Below are positions 16,213 through 24,367 of a stretch of 28,506 nt of DNA, one piece after another. The stretch lies in assembly GCA_964401615.1 (NCBI GenBank), contig CAYNZF010000022.1, positions 1 through 28,506 of the forward strand, written 5' to 3'. The notes under the pieces are model-generated. The model was not told the DNA's origin. It worked only from the letters and a program-made list of their open reading frames with translations, and did no database searches. Position numbers and translations under genes: made by a program. The stretch comes from JAXGQD01 sp964401615. GTDB lineage: Bacteria > Bacillota > Clostridia > Saccharofermentanales > Fastidiosipilaceae. Positions within the stretch are counted from its first letter, which is position 1; every line of letters begins with the position of its first letter.

Positions 16213-17304
16213 ATGCAATTATCTGAGAATAAACAGGTCGGCTGTCTCGTTTTGGCGGACGGCAGTGAGTATCATGGGTACGGCTTCGGCGCGATACATG
16301 ATGTGGTCTGTGAGGTGGTCTTCACGACCGCACCGGGTGGCTACACAGAAACCTTGTCAGACCCGAGCTACGGGGGACAAGGCGTTGTCATGACCTTTCC
16401 AGAATTTGGCAACCACGGGGTGTTTGTCGAACAGATGGAATCACCCAAATTACATCTTTCCGCTGTTCTGGTCAGACAGTATCACGTAGGCAGTAAAGAT
16501 CCTCGCGCCACCATGGACGTGGACAGCTGGCTTAAACAACACAATGTACCGGGTCTGTATGGCATTGACACCCGAGCATTGACCTTTCAATTGCGTGAAA
16601 AAGGAAGCATGAACGGCAAGCTTTGTTTCGGCGAATTTGACAAGGCTGCCGTGCTCGCAGAAATCGAACAATGGAAAATGCCCAACCAGGTCGCTTTAGT
16701 GAGCCCCGCGCAGCGCTTCGAAATTGCTCCTAAAACAGCTTCGAACGGAAAACATATCGTATTGATGGATTATGGTTCAAAGCGCTCCATGGCCGATAAT
16801 TTCGCCGTTTTAGGCTGCCGTGTCACTGCGATGCCTCACAACAGTTCGTCGGATGAAGTGCTGGGGCTCAAACCCGATGGAATTTTTCTGGCTAACGGGC
16901 CCGGCGATCCGCGTGTCTGCACGGCTGAGATCGAAGTGGTCAGTCAGCTGATCCGGACGGACGTCCCCATTTTCGCGATCTGCCTGGGGCACCAACTTCT
17001 GGCCCTGGCTTTGGGTGCTCAAACCGTAAAAATGAAATTCGGCCATCGTGGTGAGAATCACCCCGTCAGACGCCTGAAAGACAAGCAGCTTTTCATCAGT
17101 TCACAGAATCACGGTTATGTCGTAGTACGCGAGAGTTTGGCCGCTGTCGGGGCTGAAGTGACTTATGAAAGTGTGCATGACGAAACGGTGGAAGGTCTTA
17201 AAGTTATCGGAAAAAATATTTCTTCCGTGCAATTTCACCCCGAAGCACATCCCGGTCCTGAGGACACGGAATTTCTGTTCAAAGAATTCGTGGACAGTAT
17301 TTGA
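16213..17304 (+). CDS. carA: Carbamoyl-phosphate synthase small subunit (glutaminase)
   Basis: CarA hydrolyses glutamine and channels ammonia to the large subunit CarB, which makes carbamoyl phosphate for arginine and pyrimidine synthesis. The 363-residue protein has the N-terminal CPSase_sm domain (TETLSDPSYGGQ, YGIDTRALTFQLREKG) and a C-terminal class I glutamine amidotransferase domain. C257 is the nucleophile in CLGHQLLALALG; H342 and E344 complete the triad in VQFHPEAHPG. GGGAGG within the ftsY end is its ribosome binding site. It is fused transcriptionally to rnc-smc-ftsY. No carB follows: the transcript ends immediately in a strong terminator. The split from carB is unusual but the protein looks intact. 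Confidence 0.95.
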   Translation: MQLSENKQVGCLVLADGSEYHGYGFGAIHDVVCEVVFTTAPGGYTETLSDPSYGGQGVVMTFPEFGNHGVFVEQMESPKLHLSAVLVRQYHVGSKDPRATMDVDSWLKQHNVPGLYGIDTRALTFQLREKGSMNGKLCFGEFDKAAVLAEIEQWKMPNQVALVSPAQRFEIAPKTASNGKHIVLMDYGSKRSMADNFAVLGCRVTAMPHNSSSDEVLGLKPDGIFLANGPGDPRVCTAEIEVVSQLIRTDVPIFAICLGHQLLALALGAQTVKMKFGHRGENHPVRRLKDKQLFISSQNHGYVVVRESLAAVGAEVTYESVHDETVEGLKVIGKNISSVQFHPEAHPGPEDTEFLFKEFVDSI

Positions 17305-17342
17305 AAAAAGACAGCCGGGTGTATGAACGCCCGGCTGTTTTT
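17304..17342. terminator. Bidirectional terminator between carA and dapL
   Basis: ACAGCCGGG (17311-17319) pairs perfectly with CCCGGCTGT (17330-17338) around a 10-base loop. Five T residues follow on the + strand (17338-17342). Six A residues (17304-17309) precede it and give a T run on the minus strand. It therefore ends both carA and the convergent dapL. Confidence 0.93.
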
Positions 17343-17392
17343 GATATCGAAAAAGTTTCATCTTCACAAATTGAAGGCTGAGTTGTTTTGCA

Positions 17393-18592
17393 TCAGCTGC
17401 CTTTGGCAAAGCGGTCAACGGCAGTGCGGGCGGCTTCCCCGGAACAAAAAGACGACAAGCGGATGTATCCTTCACCACAAGCTCCGAAGCCGGAACCCGG
17501 TGTGGTCACAATCGAATATTCCTGCAGCAGGTAGTCGAAGAAAGACCATGAGTCATAGCCCTCCGGCACTTCCACCCAGACATATGGCGAATTCTCGCCG
17601 CCACTGCAACGATAGCCTAAGGAAGTTAAGCCTTCTTTCAGAAGAGAGGCGTTGTTTAAATAATAATCAATGTTCGCTTTGCATTGTGCTTGACCCTCAG
17701 GGGTGTAGAGCGCCTCAGCCGCGCGCTGAATGACGTAAGAAGCACCGTTGAATTTGGTGGTCTGGCGACGCGACCACAGTCCGTGCAGCTCCAATTGCTG
17801 ACCCTCTTCCGCAGCTATTTTCAAGCTTTTGGGAATGACCACGTAACCACAGCGCAAACCCGTGAAACCGGCAGTTTTGGAATAACTTCTGAACTCGACC
17901 GCGCAGTCATATGCACCGGGAATTTCATAAATACTGTGAGGCGCGTCATTTCTGATGAAAGCCTCGTAGGCCGCATCGAATAGAATCAGAGATTTGTTTC
18001 TTAAAGCGTAATCGACCCATGCCTGCAGGTCTTCGCGGCTTGCAACAGCCCCGGTGGGGTTGTTCGGTGAACAAAGGTATATCAAATCGTAAGCTTCAGC
18101 AGGGGGAAGCGGCATGAAGCCGGTTTCTTTGGTTGAAGGCAGCTTGGTGATCTTCGCTTTTCTACCAACCATGATGTTTGTGTCAACGTACACCGGATAA
18201 ACCGGATCGGCCACGGCCACTGTAATGTCATCACCCAATATATCCAAAAAATTACCGGTATCGCATTTCGCCCCGTCGCTCACGAAAATATCTTCCGCTG
18301 TTATGGTGAGACCTCTGGCTTGAAAATCGTAGGCGGCAATTTTTTCTCTTAGCCAGGCGTAACCTTGTTCCGGTCCATAACCATGAAATGTATCACGATT
18401 CGCCTGGTCATCCGCTGCCTTTTTAAGCGCAGTAATAACGACCTCAGGTAAAGGCAAGGTCACGTCACCGATTCCCAATCTGATGATACTCAGTTCAGGT
18501 TTAGTCTCACTGAATGCCTGCACTTTTCGCGCGATATCCGTGAACAAATAAGATTTTTCTAAAGCCAAGTAATTTTGGTTGATTTTAATCAT
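17393..18592 (-). CDS. dapL: LL-diaminopimelate aminotransferase
   Basis: DapL is a pyridoxal-phosphate enzyme that converts tetrahydrodipicolinate directly to LL-diaminopimelate, the one-step variant of the DAP/lysine pathway, supplying both cell-wall DAP and lysine. The 399-residue protein has a class I/II aminotransferase fold with SPNNPTGA (175-182), a conserved FDAAYEAF segment near 205, and the PLP lysine K239 in SYSKTAGFTGLRCGY. The N-terminal MIKINQNYLALEKSYLF is characteristic of DapL rather than other aminotransferases. GGGAGG lies 6 bases before the ATG. It is downstream of the ECF gene on the same strand with a 116-bp gap that shows only a small GTCAG/CTGAC hairpin (18649-18664) without a T run. 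Confidence 0.94.
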   Translation of the reverse strand: MIKINQNYLALEKSYLFTDIARKVQAFSETKPELSIIRLGIGDVTLPLPEVVITALKKAADDQANRDTFHGYGPEQGYAWLREKIAAYDFQARGLTITAEDIFVSDGAKCDTGNFLDILGDDITVAVADPVYPVYVDTNIMVGRKAKITKLPSTKETGFMPLPPAEAYDLIYLCSPNNPTGAVASREDLQAWVDYALRNKSLILFDAAYEAFIRNDAPHSIYEIPGAYDCAVEFRSYSKTAGFTGLRCGYVVIPKSLKIAAEEGQQLELHGLWSRRQTTKFNGASYVIQRAAEALYTPEGQAQCKANIDYYLNNASLLKEGLTSLGYRCSGGENSPYVWVEVPEGYDSWSFFDYLLQEYSIVTTPGSGFGACGEGYIRLSSFCSGEAARTAVDRFAKGS

Positions 18593-18708
18593 TTCATGCC
18601 TCCCGGTTTTGATGCATCGATTTTAGCTAAATAATTTTATAAAGACCAGTCAGGCAAAACTGACCCGCAACGGACGCTTTTGCCTATAAAACTCAATTAA
18701 AATTCTGA
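18593..18708. other. Gap between the ECF gene and dapL
   Basis: These 116 bp hold the dapL ribosome binding site, a small inverted repeat (18649-18653 with 18660-18664) and the palindrome GATGCATC (18611-18618). I see no clear terminator and no strong promoter, so dapL may be co-transcribed with the ECF gene. Confidence 0.4.
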
Positions 18709-19233
18709 TCATTCTTTCAGCAATTTGGCCTTTTGAAGAGCCAGTACGATCAGCGGCACGAGTACAATGTGCAAAACTATTCCGGGCAGTGCCGAGACGA
18801 AGGCGCCGGCCAAAAACATCTCCGCGGAGAAGGCCGGACCGATAAAAATCGATAAGAAATAACGTGCCATGCCCCAAACCAGTCTGCCGGCCAGCATCGC
18901 TGAAAGCAGTGCCACAAAAACAGACCAGGTTTTACGTGGCAAAGCTTTATAAATCAAACCGGAGGTCAGTCCGTATGCGGCCAGCTCAAAAGCCATCGCA
19001 ATCCCGGTTGGCATCAGCGGAGGCGTGCCGAAGAGCATGAAGCGCAGCAGCGGTGCGATAAAACCTACCACCGCGGCCCAGGGGCCGCCAATCAAGAATC
19101 CGGCCAACAGTACCGGAATATGCATGGGTGCCAGAGCTTGCCCAATCTGCGGAATTTGACCGGTCAAGAAGGGCAGAAGCAGTGCGAGGGCGAGGCAGAT
19201 GCCCGCTGTAATCATTTTTTTGCTTTGTTTCAT
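18709..19233 (-). CDS. ECF transporter S component, substrate unknown
   Basis: This 174-residue, highly hydrophobic protein looks like the substrate-binding S component of an energy-coupling-factor vitamin transporter, which docks on shared EcfA/EcfT modules encoded elsewhere. About six membrane segments can be traced (near residues 8-26, 30-50, 53-70, 77-98, 105-125 and 138-168). The stretch around 33-80, with APMHIPVLLAG and a later PTGIAMAFELAAYG, is typical of one S-component group. I cannot name the substrate from sequence. AGGAG lies 5-6 bases before the ATG. A long hairpin lies just upstream in the likely leader (19266-19339). dapL follows on the same strand. Confidence 0.8.
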   Translation of the reverse strand: MKQSKKMITAGICLALALLLPFLTGQIPQIGQALAPMHIPVLLAGFLIGGPWAAVVGFIAPLLRFMLFGTPPLMPTGIAMAFELAAYGLTSGLIYKALPRKTWSVFVALLSAMLAGRLVWGMARYFLSIFIGPAFSAEMFLAGAFVSALPGIVLHIVLVPLIVLALQKAKLLKE

Positions 19234-19265
19234 GGATTCTCCTCATATGTCAGCTTGATTTATTG

Positions 19266-19339
19266 GTATGCAAAAATATTTTTTAGTGTACTACATGATC
19301 AATGTAAGTCACTCAAAAGATTTCAATATTTTATCATAC
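19266..19339 (-). other. Long imperfect hairpin in the likely leader of the ECF gene
   Basis: The two halves of this 74-nt element pair over most of their length. On the + strand the pairs are 19266-19270 with 19335-19339, 19273-19280 with 19325-19332, 19281-19284 with 19315-19318, 19285-19288 with 19310-19313, and 19292-19296 with 19302-19306, around the loop GATCA. That is 26 pairs with small internal loops and one 6-base bulge. On the minus strand one mismatch becomes a G-U pair, which slightly favours RNA of the ECF direction. It ends 32 bases before the ECF start codon. No known riboswitch class is recognised. Confidence 0.55.
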
Positions 19340-19382
19340 TAAGCTGAGGTCTTGTCTTATGGTTTAAAAAAAAACGATCCGC

Positions 19383-19411
19383 TTGTTTAGCTGGCGTTAC
19401 ATCGTTAAAAT
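19383..19411 (+). promoter_or_regulatory. Possible promoter giving a leaderless fabG-like mRNA
   Basis: TTGTTT (19383-19388), 17-bp spacer, TAAAAT (19406-19411). A start 7 bases after the -10 would fall on 19418, the A of the ATG, and no Shine-Dalgarno sequence precedes that ATG. Confidence 0.45.
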
Positions 19412-19417
19412 AGATGA

Positions 19418-20185
19418 ATGTTTCAAATGATTTATACTGACGACAAAACTCAAAACAAAACGGCCGTTATAACGGGCGCCTCCGGTGACATCGGCAGAGC
19501 CGCGGCTATACGTATGGCCAAAGACGGCTGGAATCTGGCCCTCCAAGCACATTCCAATATGACTGCTGTCGAGGACCTGGCCACTCAGTTGAGCGCGCAG
19601 GGGCTCAAAGTAAAAGCATACCAGCTCGATCTGGGGAGTCCCGCGGCCTGTGAAGCTTTTGCCAAAGAGGTCCTGCTTGATTTCATGCGCGTCGACTGCT
19701 TGATCAACAACGCCGGCATAGCCTGTCAAAAATTGCTGACGGATTTGTCTGAAGAAGAATGGCAAAACATACAGAACATCAACCTTGGTTCATGCTATAG
19801 GATGAGTAAGGCCTTCATTCCGCAGATGGTAAGCCGGCAGAGTGGAGTGATTATCAACATCTCGTCGATCTGGGGACAGGTCGGGGCGTCCTGTGAGGTG
19901 GCTTACTCGGCTTCCAAGGCGGGCATGATTGGCTTTACGAAGGCTTTGGGCAAGGAACTCGGGCCTTCCGGAATACGAGTCAACTGTATATGTCCGGGTG
20001 TGATCGAGGGAAAAATGAATGGTCAATTAAACAGTGAAGAACGGGTGGCGCTTAGGGCCGCGACACCGCTGTCACGTTTGGGAAAACCGGAAGACGTCGC
20101 TGCAGCGGTCGTATTTTTGGCTTCGGACGAAGCCTCCTTTATTACTTGCCAGGAATTCGCCGTCGATGGCGGTTTTGCCAGCTAG
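19418..20185 (+). CDS. Short-chain dehydrogenase/reductase, FabG-like
   Basis: This is a classical short-chain NAD(P)H-dependent reductase of 255 residues, closest in pattern to 3-oxoacyl-ACP reductase (FabG), which reduces beta-ketoacyl-ACP in fatty acid elongation. The cofactor motif is TGASGDIG (19-26), the structural motif is NNAG (97-100), and the catalytic Ser lies in NISS (148-150) with Y163 and K167 forming YxxxK. A C-terminal FVDGG-type ending (FAVDGGFAS) is present. The family is broad, so substrate is not proven. It is divergent from the ECF gene. The ATG at 19418 has no ribosome binding site; a second ATG is 9 bases on. miaB follows after 55 bp. Confidence 0.85.
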   Translation: MFQMIYTDDKTQNKTAVITGASGDIGRAAAIRMAKDGWNLALQAHSNMTAVEDLATQLSAQGLKVKAYQLDLGSPAACEAFAKEVLLDFMRVDCLINNAGIACQKLLTDLSEEEWQNIQNINLGSCYRMSKAFIPQMVSRQSGVIINISSIWGQVGASCEVAYSASKAGMIGFTKALGKELGPSGIRVNCICPGVIEGKMNGQLNSEERVALRAATPLSRLGKPEDVAAAVVFLASDEASFITCQEFAVDGGFAS

Positions 20186-20240
20186 ATCGAAATAACAAAG
20201 CAACAAATTTTTAAATGATATAAAGAGAAAGCAGAACATT

Positions 20241-21728
20241 GTGAGAACAGAGCAAAATAAATTTCAATTTGTACTACCGGAGATGCTGAAGCTGCAAACA
20301 GAGTACCGCGAAAAAGTTCGCGATTTACACCCACTGCAAGAAACATATTTTATCCAGACCTTCGGATGTCAATTGAATGACCATGACTCCGAAACACTGG
20401 CCGGTCAAATAGAGGACATGGGTTTCACGCCGGCGCAGTCCTGGGAGGATGCAGATTTCGTCGTCTTCAATACCTGCAGCATTCGCGAAAACGCAGATCA
20501 GAAGTTTTTTGGCCACCTCGGCAGAATCAAGAATCAGCGCGACAGTAGAAAACACATGCTGGTCGCGGTCTGCGGCTGCATGATGAAAATTGATGAACAC
20601 GTCGAAAAAGTTAAACAGTCCTATCCCTTTGTAGACCTGATGTTCGGCCCTGAGGATATCTACAGGCTCGGAGAATTGATGCACAAAAGACTGTCCGGCA
20701 GCAGGAAGGTATATGACATCAGCAACGAGGACGTTATTGTCGAGGGGCTGAATGTGGTGCATGAACGTAAGCATCGTGCGCTTGTGACGATTATGTATGG
20801 CTGCAACAATTTTTGCACCTATTGTATCGTCCCGTATACGCGTGGGCGCGAACGCAGCCGCCGCGCGGATGACATAATCAGCGAGATCAAGCAATTGAGT
20901 GCTGAAGGTTTTTCTGAAGTGATGTTGTTAGGTCAGAACGTCAACTCATTTGGTACAGATATATCGAAAGACTCATCTGAGTGCTGCAGTTTTGCCGAAT
21001 TATTGACAAGGATCTGTGAGGAAACCGAAATCCCCTGGGTGCGTTTTATGACCTCGCATCCCAAAGACATCTCCTTGAATTTGCTCGACGTGATGGCCAA
21101 ATATCCGCAGATTGAGCGCCACCTGCATCTGCCCATGCAATCGGGGAATGATCGTATTCTTAAAAAAATGAATCGTCATTACAACAGCGCACAATACTTG
21201 CAGATCGTGGTTGAAGCGAAAAAGCGTTTGCCCGGTTTAGCGATTACCACGGATATCATCGTGGGCTTTCCGGGGGAGACTGAAGAGGAATTCGCGGATA
21301 CGCTCCGTCTTACTAAAGAGGTCGGTTTTGATTCTGCCTTTACCTTTCAATATTCACCGCGCCATGGCACACCGGCCGCTCTTTTAGATGAGCAAATCAG
21401 TGATGACGTCATGACTAGACGTTTTCAAGCCTTGCTGGAAGTTCAAAATGACAACAGTCTGCAAGCCAACCAGGCACGTTTGGGGAAATCCTATGAAGTT
21501 TTGATTGAAGGTTTGAGTGACCATCTGGAACAGCGCTTCACCGGACGTGCTTCGGATTTTCACCTGATCAATATCACTTTTCCCGCTGCACTGCGCGAAC
21601 AATATCAGCTGGCTGATCTGAATGAAGTTGAGCTGGGTACGCGGCTTGAGGGAAAGTTTGCTCGTGTTAAAATAACGGAAGCCAAAACTTTTTCATTAAA
21701 TGCCGAACTTGAGGAACTCTATTTGTGA
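20241..21728 (+). CDS. miaB: tRNA-2-methylthio-N6-dimethylallyladenosine synthase MiaB
   Basis: MiaB is a radical-SAM methylthiotransferase that converts i6A37 to ms2i6A37 in tRNAs reading UNN codons, acting after MiaA, which is also in this window. Domains: N-terminal UPF0004 (TFGCQLNDHDSE, FNTCSIRENA, AVCGCMMK), radical-SAM core with C188, C192 and C195 (C-x3-C-x2-C), then TRAM. The start is a GTG at 20241; an ATG at residue 15 (20283) is an alternative. The 495-residue length is usual for Firmicutes MiaB, which carry an extra N-terminal stretch of about 30 residues. The stop overlaps the mutS start (GTGA). Confidence 0.96.
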   Translation: MRTEQNKFQFVLPEMLKLQTEYREKVRDLHPLQETYFIQTFGCQLNDHDSETLAGQIEDMGFTPAQSWEDADFVVFNTCSIRENADQKFFGHLGRIKNQRDSRKHMLVAVCGCMMKIDEHVEKVKQSYPFVDLMFGPEDIYRLGELMHKRLSGSRKVYDISNEDVIVEGLNVVHERKHRALVTIMYGCNNFCTYCIVPYTRGRERSRRADDIISEIKQLSAEGFSEVMLLGQNVNSFGTDISKDSSECCSFAELLTRICEETEIPWVRFMTSHPKDISLNLLDVMAKYPQIERHLHLPMQSGNDRILKKMNRHYNSAQYLQIVVEAKKRLPGLAITTDIIVGFPGETEEEFADTLRLTKEVGFDSAFTFQYSPRHGTPAALLDEQISDDVMTRRFQALLEVQNDNSLQANQARLGKSYEVLIEGLSDHLEQRFTGRASDFHLINITFPAALREQYQLADLNEVELGTRLEGKFARVKITEAKTFSLNAELEELYL

Positions 21729-24367
21729 GAATTCTGCCCAGGGAAAAACTTGCTCAAATCAACATGGAGACGCTCAGCCCCATGATGAAGCAATATGTGC
21801 TCCAAAAAGAAGAGCAGCCTGATTGTTTGCTCTTTTTCCGTTTGGGCGATTTCTACGAAATGTTTTTCGACGATGCGATCGTCGCCTCGGCTGAGCTGGA
21901 AATTGCCTTGACCTCACGCGATTGCGGCCAGGAGGAACGCGCGCCCATGTGCGGCGTGCCTTACCACGCCGCTGAATCGTATATAAACAAGCTGGTCCAG
22001 AAAAATTACAAGGTCGCCATATCCGAGCAGCTCCAGGATCCGGCTACAACAAAAGGCCTGGTGGACCGAGGTATTGTCCGCATTGTCACTCCCGGAACGG
22101 TTACAAATACGGATACACTTGACGAAAGTAAACATAATTTTCTTGTCTCGATTTATGCTCTGGACCGCTATTTCGGTCTTGCCGCAGCGGACATCAGCAC
22201 CGGAGATCTTTTCTGTACGGCTATCGCCACGGGTGCTACAGAGGCTAAATTAGCCGATGAACTGGCGCGCTATCAGGCTGCCGAACTTGTGTGTAATCAG
22301 AGTTTTGCTGATCAAATCCAAACTGAATTGAAAAACTCGTCCGGCGTTTTATATAGTGTGAAACCTGATTCCTATTTTACACAAAGCGTGCACGACTCGC
22401 GTCTCAAAAAAGCACTGGAAGAGAATGCCGGTATTGTACTCTGGCCGGAAGCGGCCTCGGGGCTGTTGAACTACATACATGAAACCCAGCACAGTATTCC
22501 CGGTAATTTGAAAGACCCCCTCATTTATCAAATTGAAAATTTCCTGGCCCTTGATCCACAGTGCCGCCGCCACCTTGAGTTAACGGCCAATTTACGTGAT
22601 GGAAAAAAATATGGTTCCTTGCTGTGGTTGATGGACAAAACCCGTTCTGCCATGGGGCAGCGCAAGCTGCGTTCCTGGATCGAACAACCCTTGCTGAATT
22701 ACAGCGACATTACGCATCGTCAAGAAGCCGTCGCAGAGTTAAAAGAGCGTTTTATTTTAAGGCAAGAGCTGAGGGAGGTTCTGAGCGGATTACACGATCT
22801 GGCCAGACTTATCGGCAAGCTGAGCCGCGCCCAACTAAACGCCAGAGAACTGCTGACCTTGTGCAGTTCGCTGGAAAAAATTCCCGCGCTCAGACAGCTC
22901 CTGGCGGATGCCAAAAGTCCGGCTCTGGTAAGGCTCTTGTCCCGGATGCACGCTTTCCCGGAGCTGTGCGCGCTGATCAGATCGGCAATATCTGAAGATG
23001 CCCCTCTGTCGCTCAAGGACGGCGCCTTGATACAACGCGGTTTCAATAAAGAATTGGACGAGCTGAAAGATCTGGCCGGAGGAGGTAAACGCTGGCTCCT
23101 GGACCTGGAAGCCAAAGAGCGCGAGGCCAGCGGGATCAAGAATCTCAAACTGGCTTACAATAAGGTCTTCGGCTATTACCTTGAAGTGACTAAATCCTAT
23201 TTGAACCAGGTGCCGGAGCATTTTATACGTAAACAGATCCTCGTCAACGCGGAGCGCTTTGTCACTGAAGAATTGAAGACAATGGAAGATTCAATTTTGT
23301 CAGCGCAGCAGCGTCTGATTCAGCTCGAATATGATGTGTTTTGTGATGTGCGCGAAAAAGTAAAGTCAGAGGAAGCACGACTGGCTCAAAGCGCTGAGGC
23401 CATGGCTGAAGTCGATGCCTTGCAATCTCTGGCTGAATTGGCCGATCGCGAAAATTACTGCCGGCCAAGCATAGACCACAGCGAGCGGCTCTTCGTACGC
23501 GATGGACGCCACCCGGTGGTGGAGCGGCTTTTACCCAAGGGCAGCTTCGTCCCCAACGATTGTGATATGAATAGTGACGAGCGACGTTTAGCCATCATCA
23601 CCGGACCCAATATGGGTGGTAAATCAACCTATATGCGTCAGCTCGCTTTGATCGTTCTGATGGCACAAATGGGCAGCTTTGTACCGGCCAAAGAGGCCCA
23701 TATCGGACTTGTTGACCGTGTATTTACTCGCATCGGAGCCTCCGATGATTTGGGTTCGGGTGATTCGACTTTCATGGTTGAGATGAAAGAACTGGCCTAT
23801 ATCCTCAATCAGGCCACAGCCAAAAGTCTTATCATTCTGGACGAAATAGGACGGGGCACATCGACTTTTGATGGGCTTTCCATCGCCTGGGCGACCATTG
23901 AATACATCGCTGAAAAAACGCAATTGGCGGCCCGAACACTTTTTGCCACCCACTTTCATGAGTTGACCGATTTAAGCACGATGAACGAAGGCATCTTCAA
24001 TGCCCACGTCACGGTCAAACAAGCGGGTGAGGCAGTGTTCTTTCTCCATAAAATAGAGGAGGGCGGAGCAGACGAAAGCTATGGCATTGAAGTCGCCAAG
24101 CTGGCCGGATTGCCGAGCAGCATTCTTAATCGGGCCAAGGAACTGCTTGCTACCCTGGAAGCAGCAAACGAGAATAAGAAAAAATTGCGCACAAAGAAGC
24201 GGCAGGAGGCCATGCCCGGTGAACAAAATCTTTTTGCCGTACAAATGCAATTCGGCCGCTACAACGAAATCATCGACGAGCTTCGTGCTCTGCGCATTGA
24301 GGAGATGTCGCCTTTAGATGCGCTGAATCGCCTGGATGCTCTGATCAAGGAGGCTAAGAAGCTTTAA
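21725..24367 (+). CDS. mutS: DNA mismatch repair protein MutS
   Basis: MutS recognises mismatched bases and small loops and recruits MutL. The 880-residue protein is a full MutS1. The mismatch-reading F-x-E motif is F43-Y44-E45 within RLGDFYEMF. Core and clamp domains follow, then the ATPase with Walker A GPNMGGKS at 627-634, the GSGDSTFMVEM segment, Walker B ending in DE at 706-707 with the GRGTSTFDG signature, and THFHEL. The GTG at 21725 overlaps the miaB stop by 4 nt and has GAGG about 10 bases upstream. An ATG at 21764 matches the usual MutS N terminus but lacks a ribosome binding site. Confidence 0.98.
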   Translation: MRILPREKLAQINMETLSPMMKQYVLQKEEQPDCLLFFRLGDFYEMFFDDAIVASAELEIALTSRDCGQEERAPMCGVPYHAAESYINKLVQKNYKVAISEQLQDPATTKGLVDRGIVRIVTPGTVTNTDTLDESKHNFLVSIYALDRYFGLAAADISTGDLFCTAIATGATEAKLADELARYQAAELVCNQSFADQIQTELKNSSGVLYSVKPDSYFTQSVHDSRLKKALEENAGIVLWPEAASGLLNYIHETQHSIPGNLKDPLIYQIENFLALDPQCRRHLELTANLRDGKKYGSLLWLMDKTRSAMGQRKLRSWIEQPLLNYSDITHRQEAVAELKERFILRQELREVLSGLHDLARLIGKLSRAQLNARELLTLCSSLEKIPALRQLLADAKSPALVRLLSRMHAFPELCALIRSAISEDAPLSLKDGALIQRGFNKELDELKDLAGGGKRWLLDLEAKEREASGIKNLKLAYNKVFGYYLEVTKSYLNQVPEHFIRKQILVNAERFVTEELKTMEDSILSAQQRLIQLEYDVFCDVREKVKSEEARLAQSAEAMAEVDALQSLAELADRENYCRPSIDHSERLFVRDGRHPVVERLLPKGSFVPNDCDMNSDERRLAIITGPNMGGKSTYMRQLALIVLMAQMGSFVPAKEAHIGLVDRVFTRIGASDDLGSGDSTFMVEMKELAYILNQATAKSLIILDEIGRGTSTFDGLSIAWATIEYIAEKTQLAARTLFATHFHELTDLSTMNEGIFNAHVTVKQAGEAVFFLHKIEEGGADESYGIEVAKLAGLPSSILNRAKELLATLEAANENKKKLRTKKRQEAMPGEQNLFAVQMQFGRYNEIIDELRALRIEEMSPLDALNRLDALIKEAKKL

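Noticed and set aside
18649..18664. Hairpin between the ECF gene and dapL as a terminator
   Set aside because: Only 5 pairs and no T run on the minus strand, so it does not meet the pattern of a Rho-independent terminator.
19366..19374. Run of nine A residues as a terminator T run for a minus-strand transcript
   Set aside because: No GC-rich stem lies on the correct side, and the minus-strand ECF gene starts downstream of it rather than ending there.
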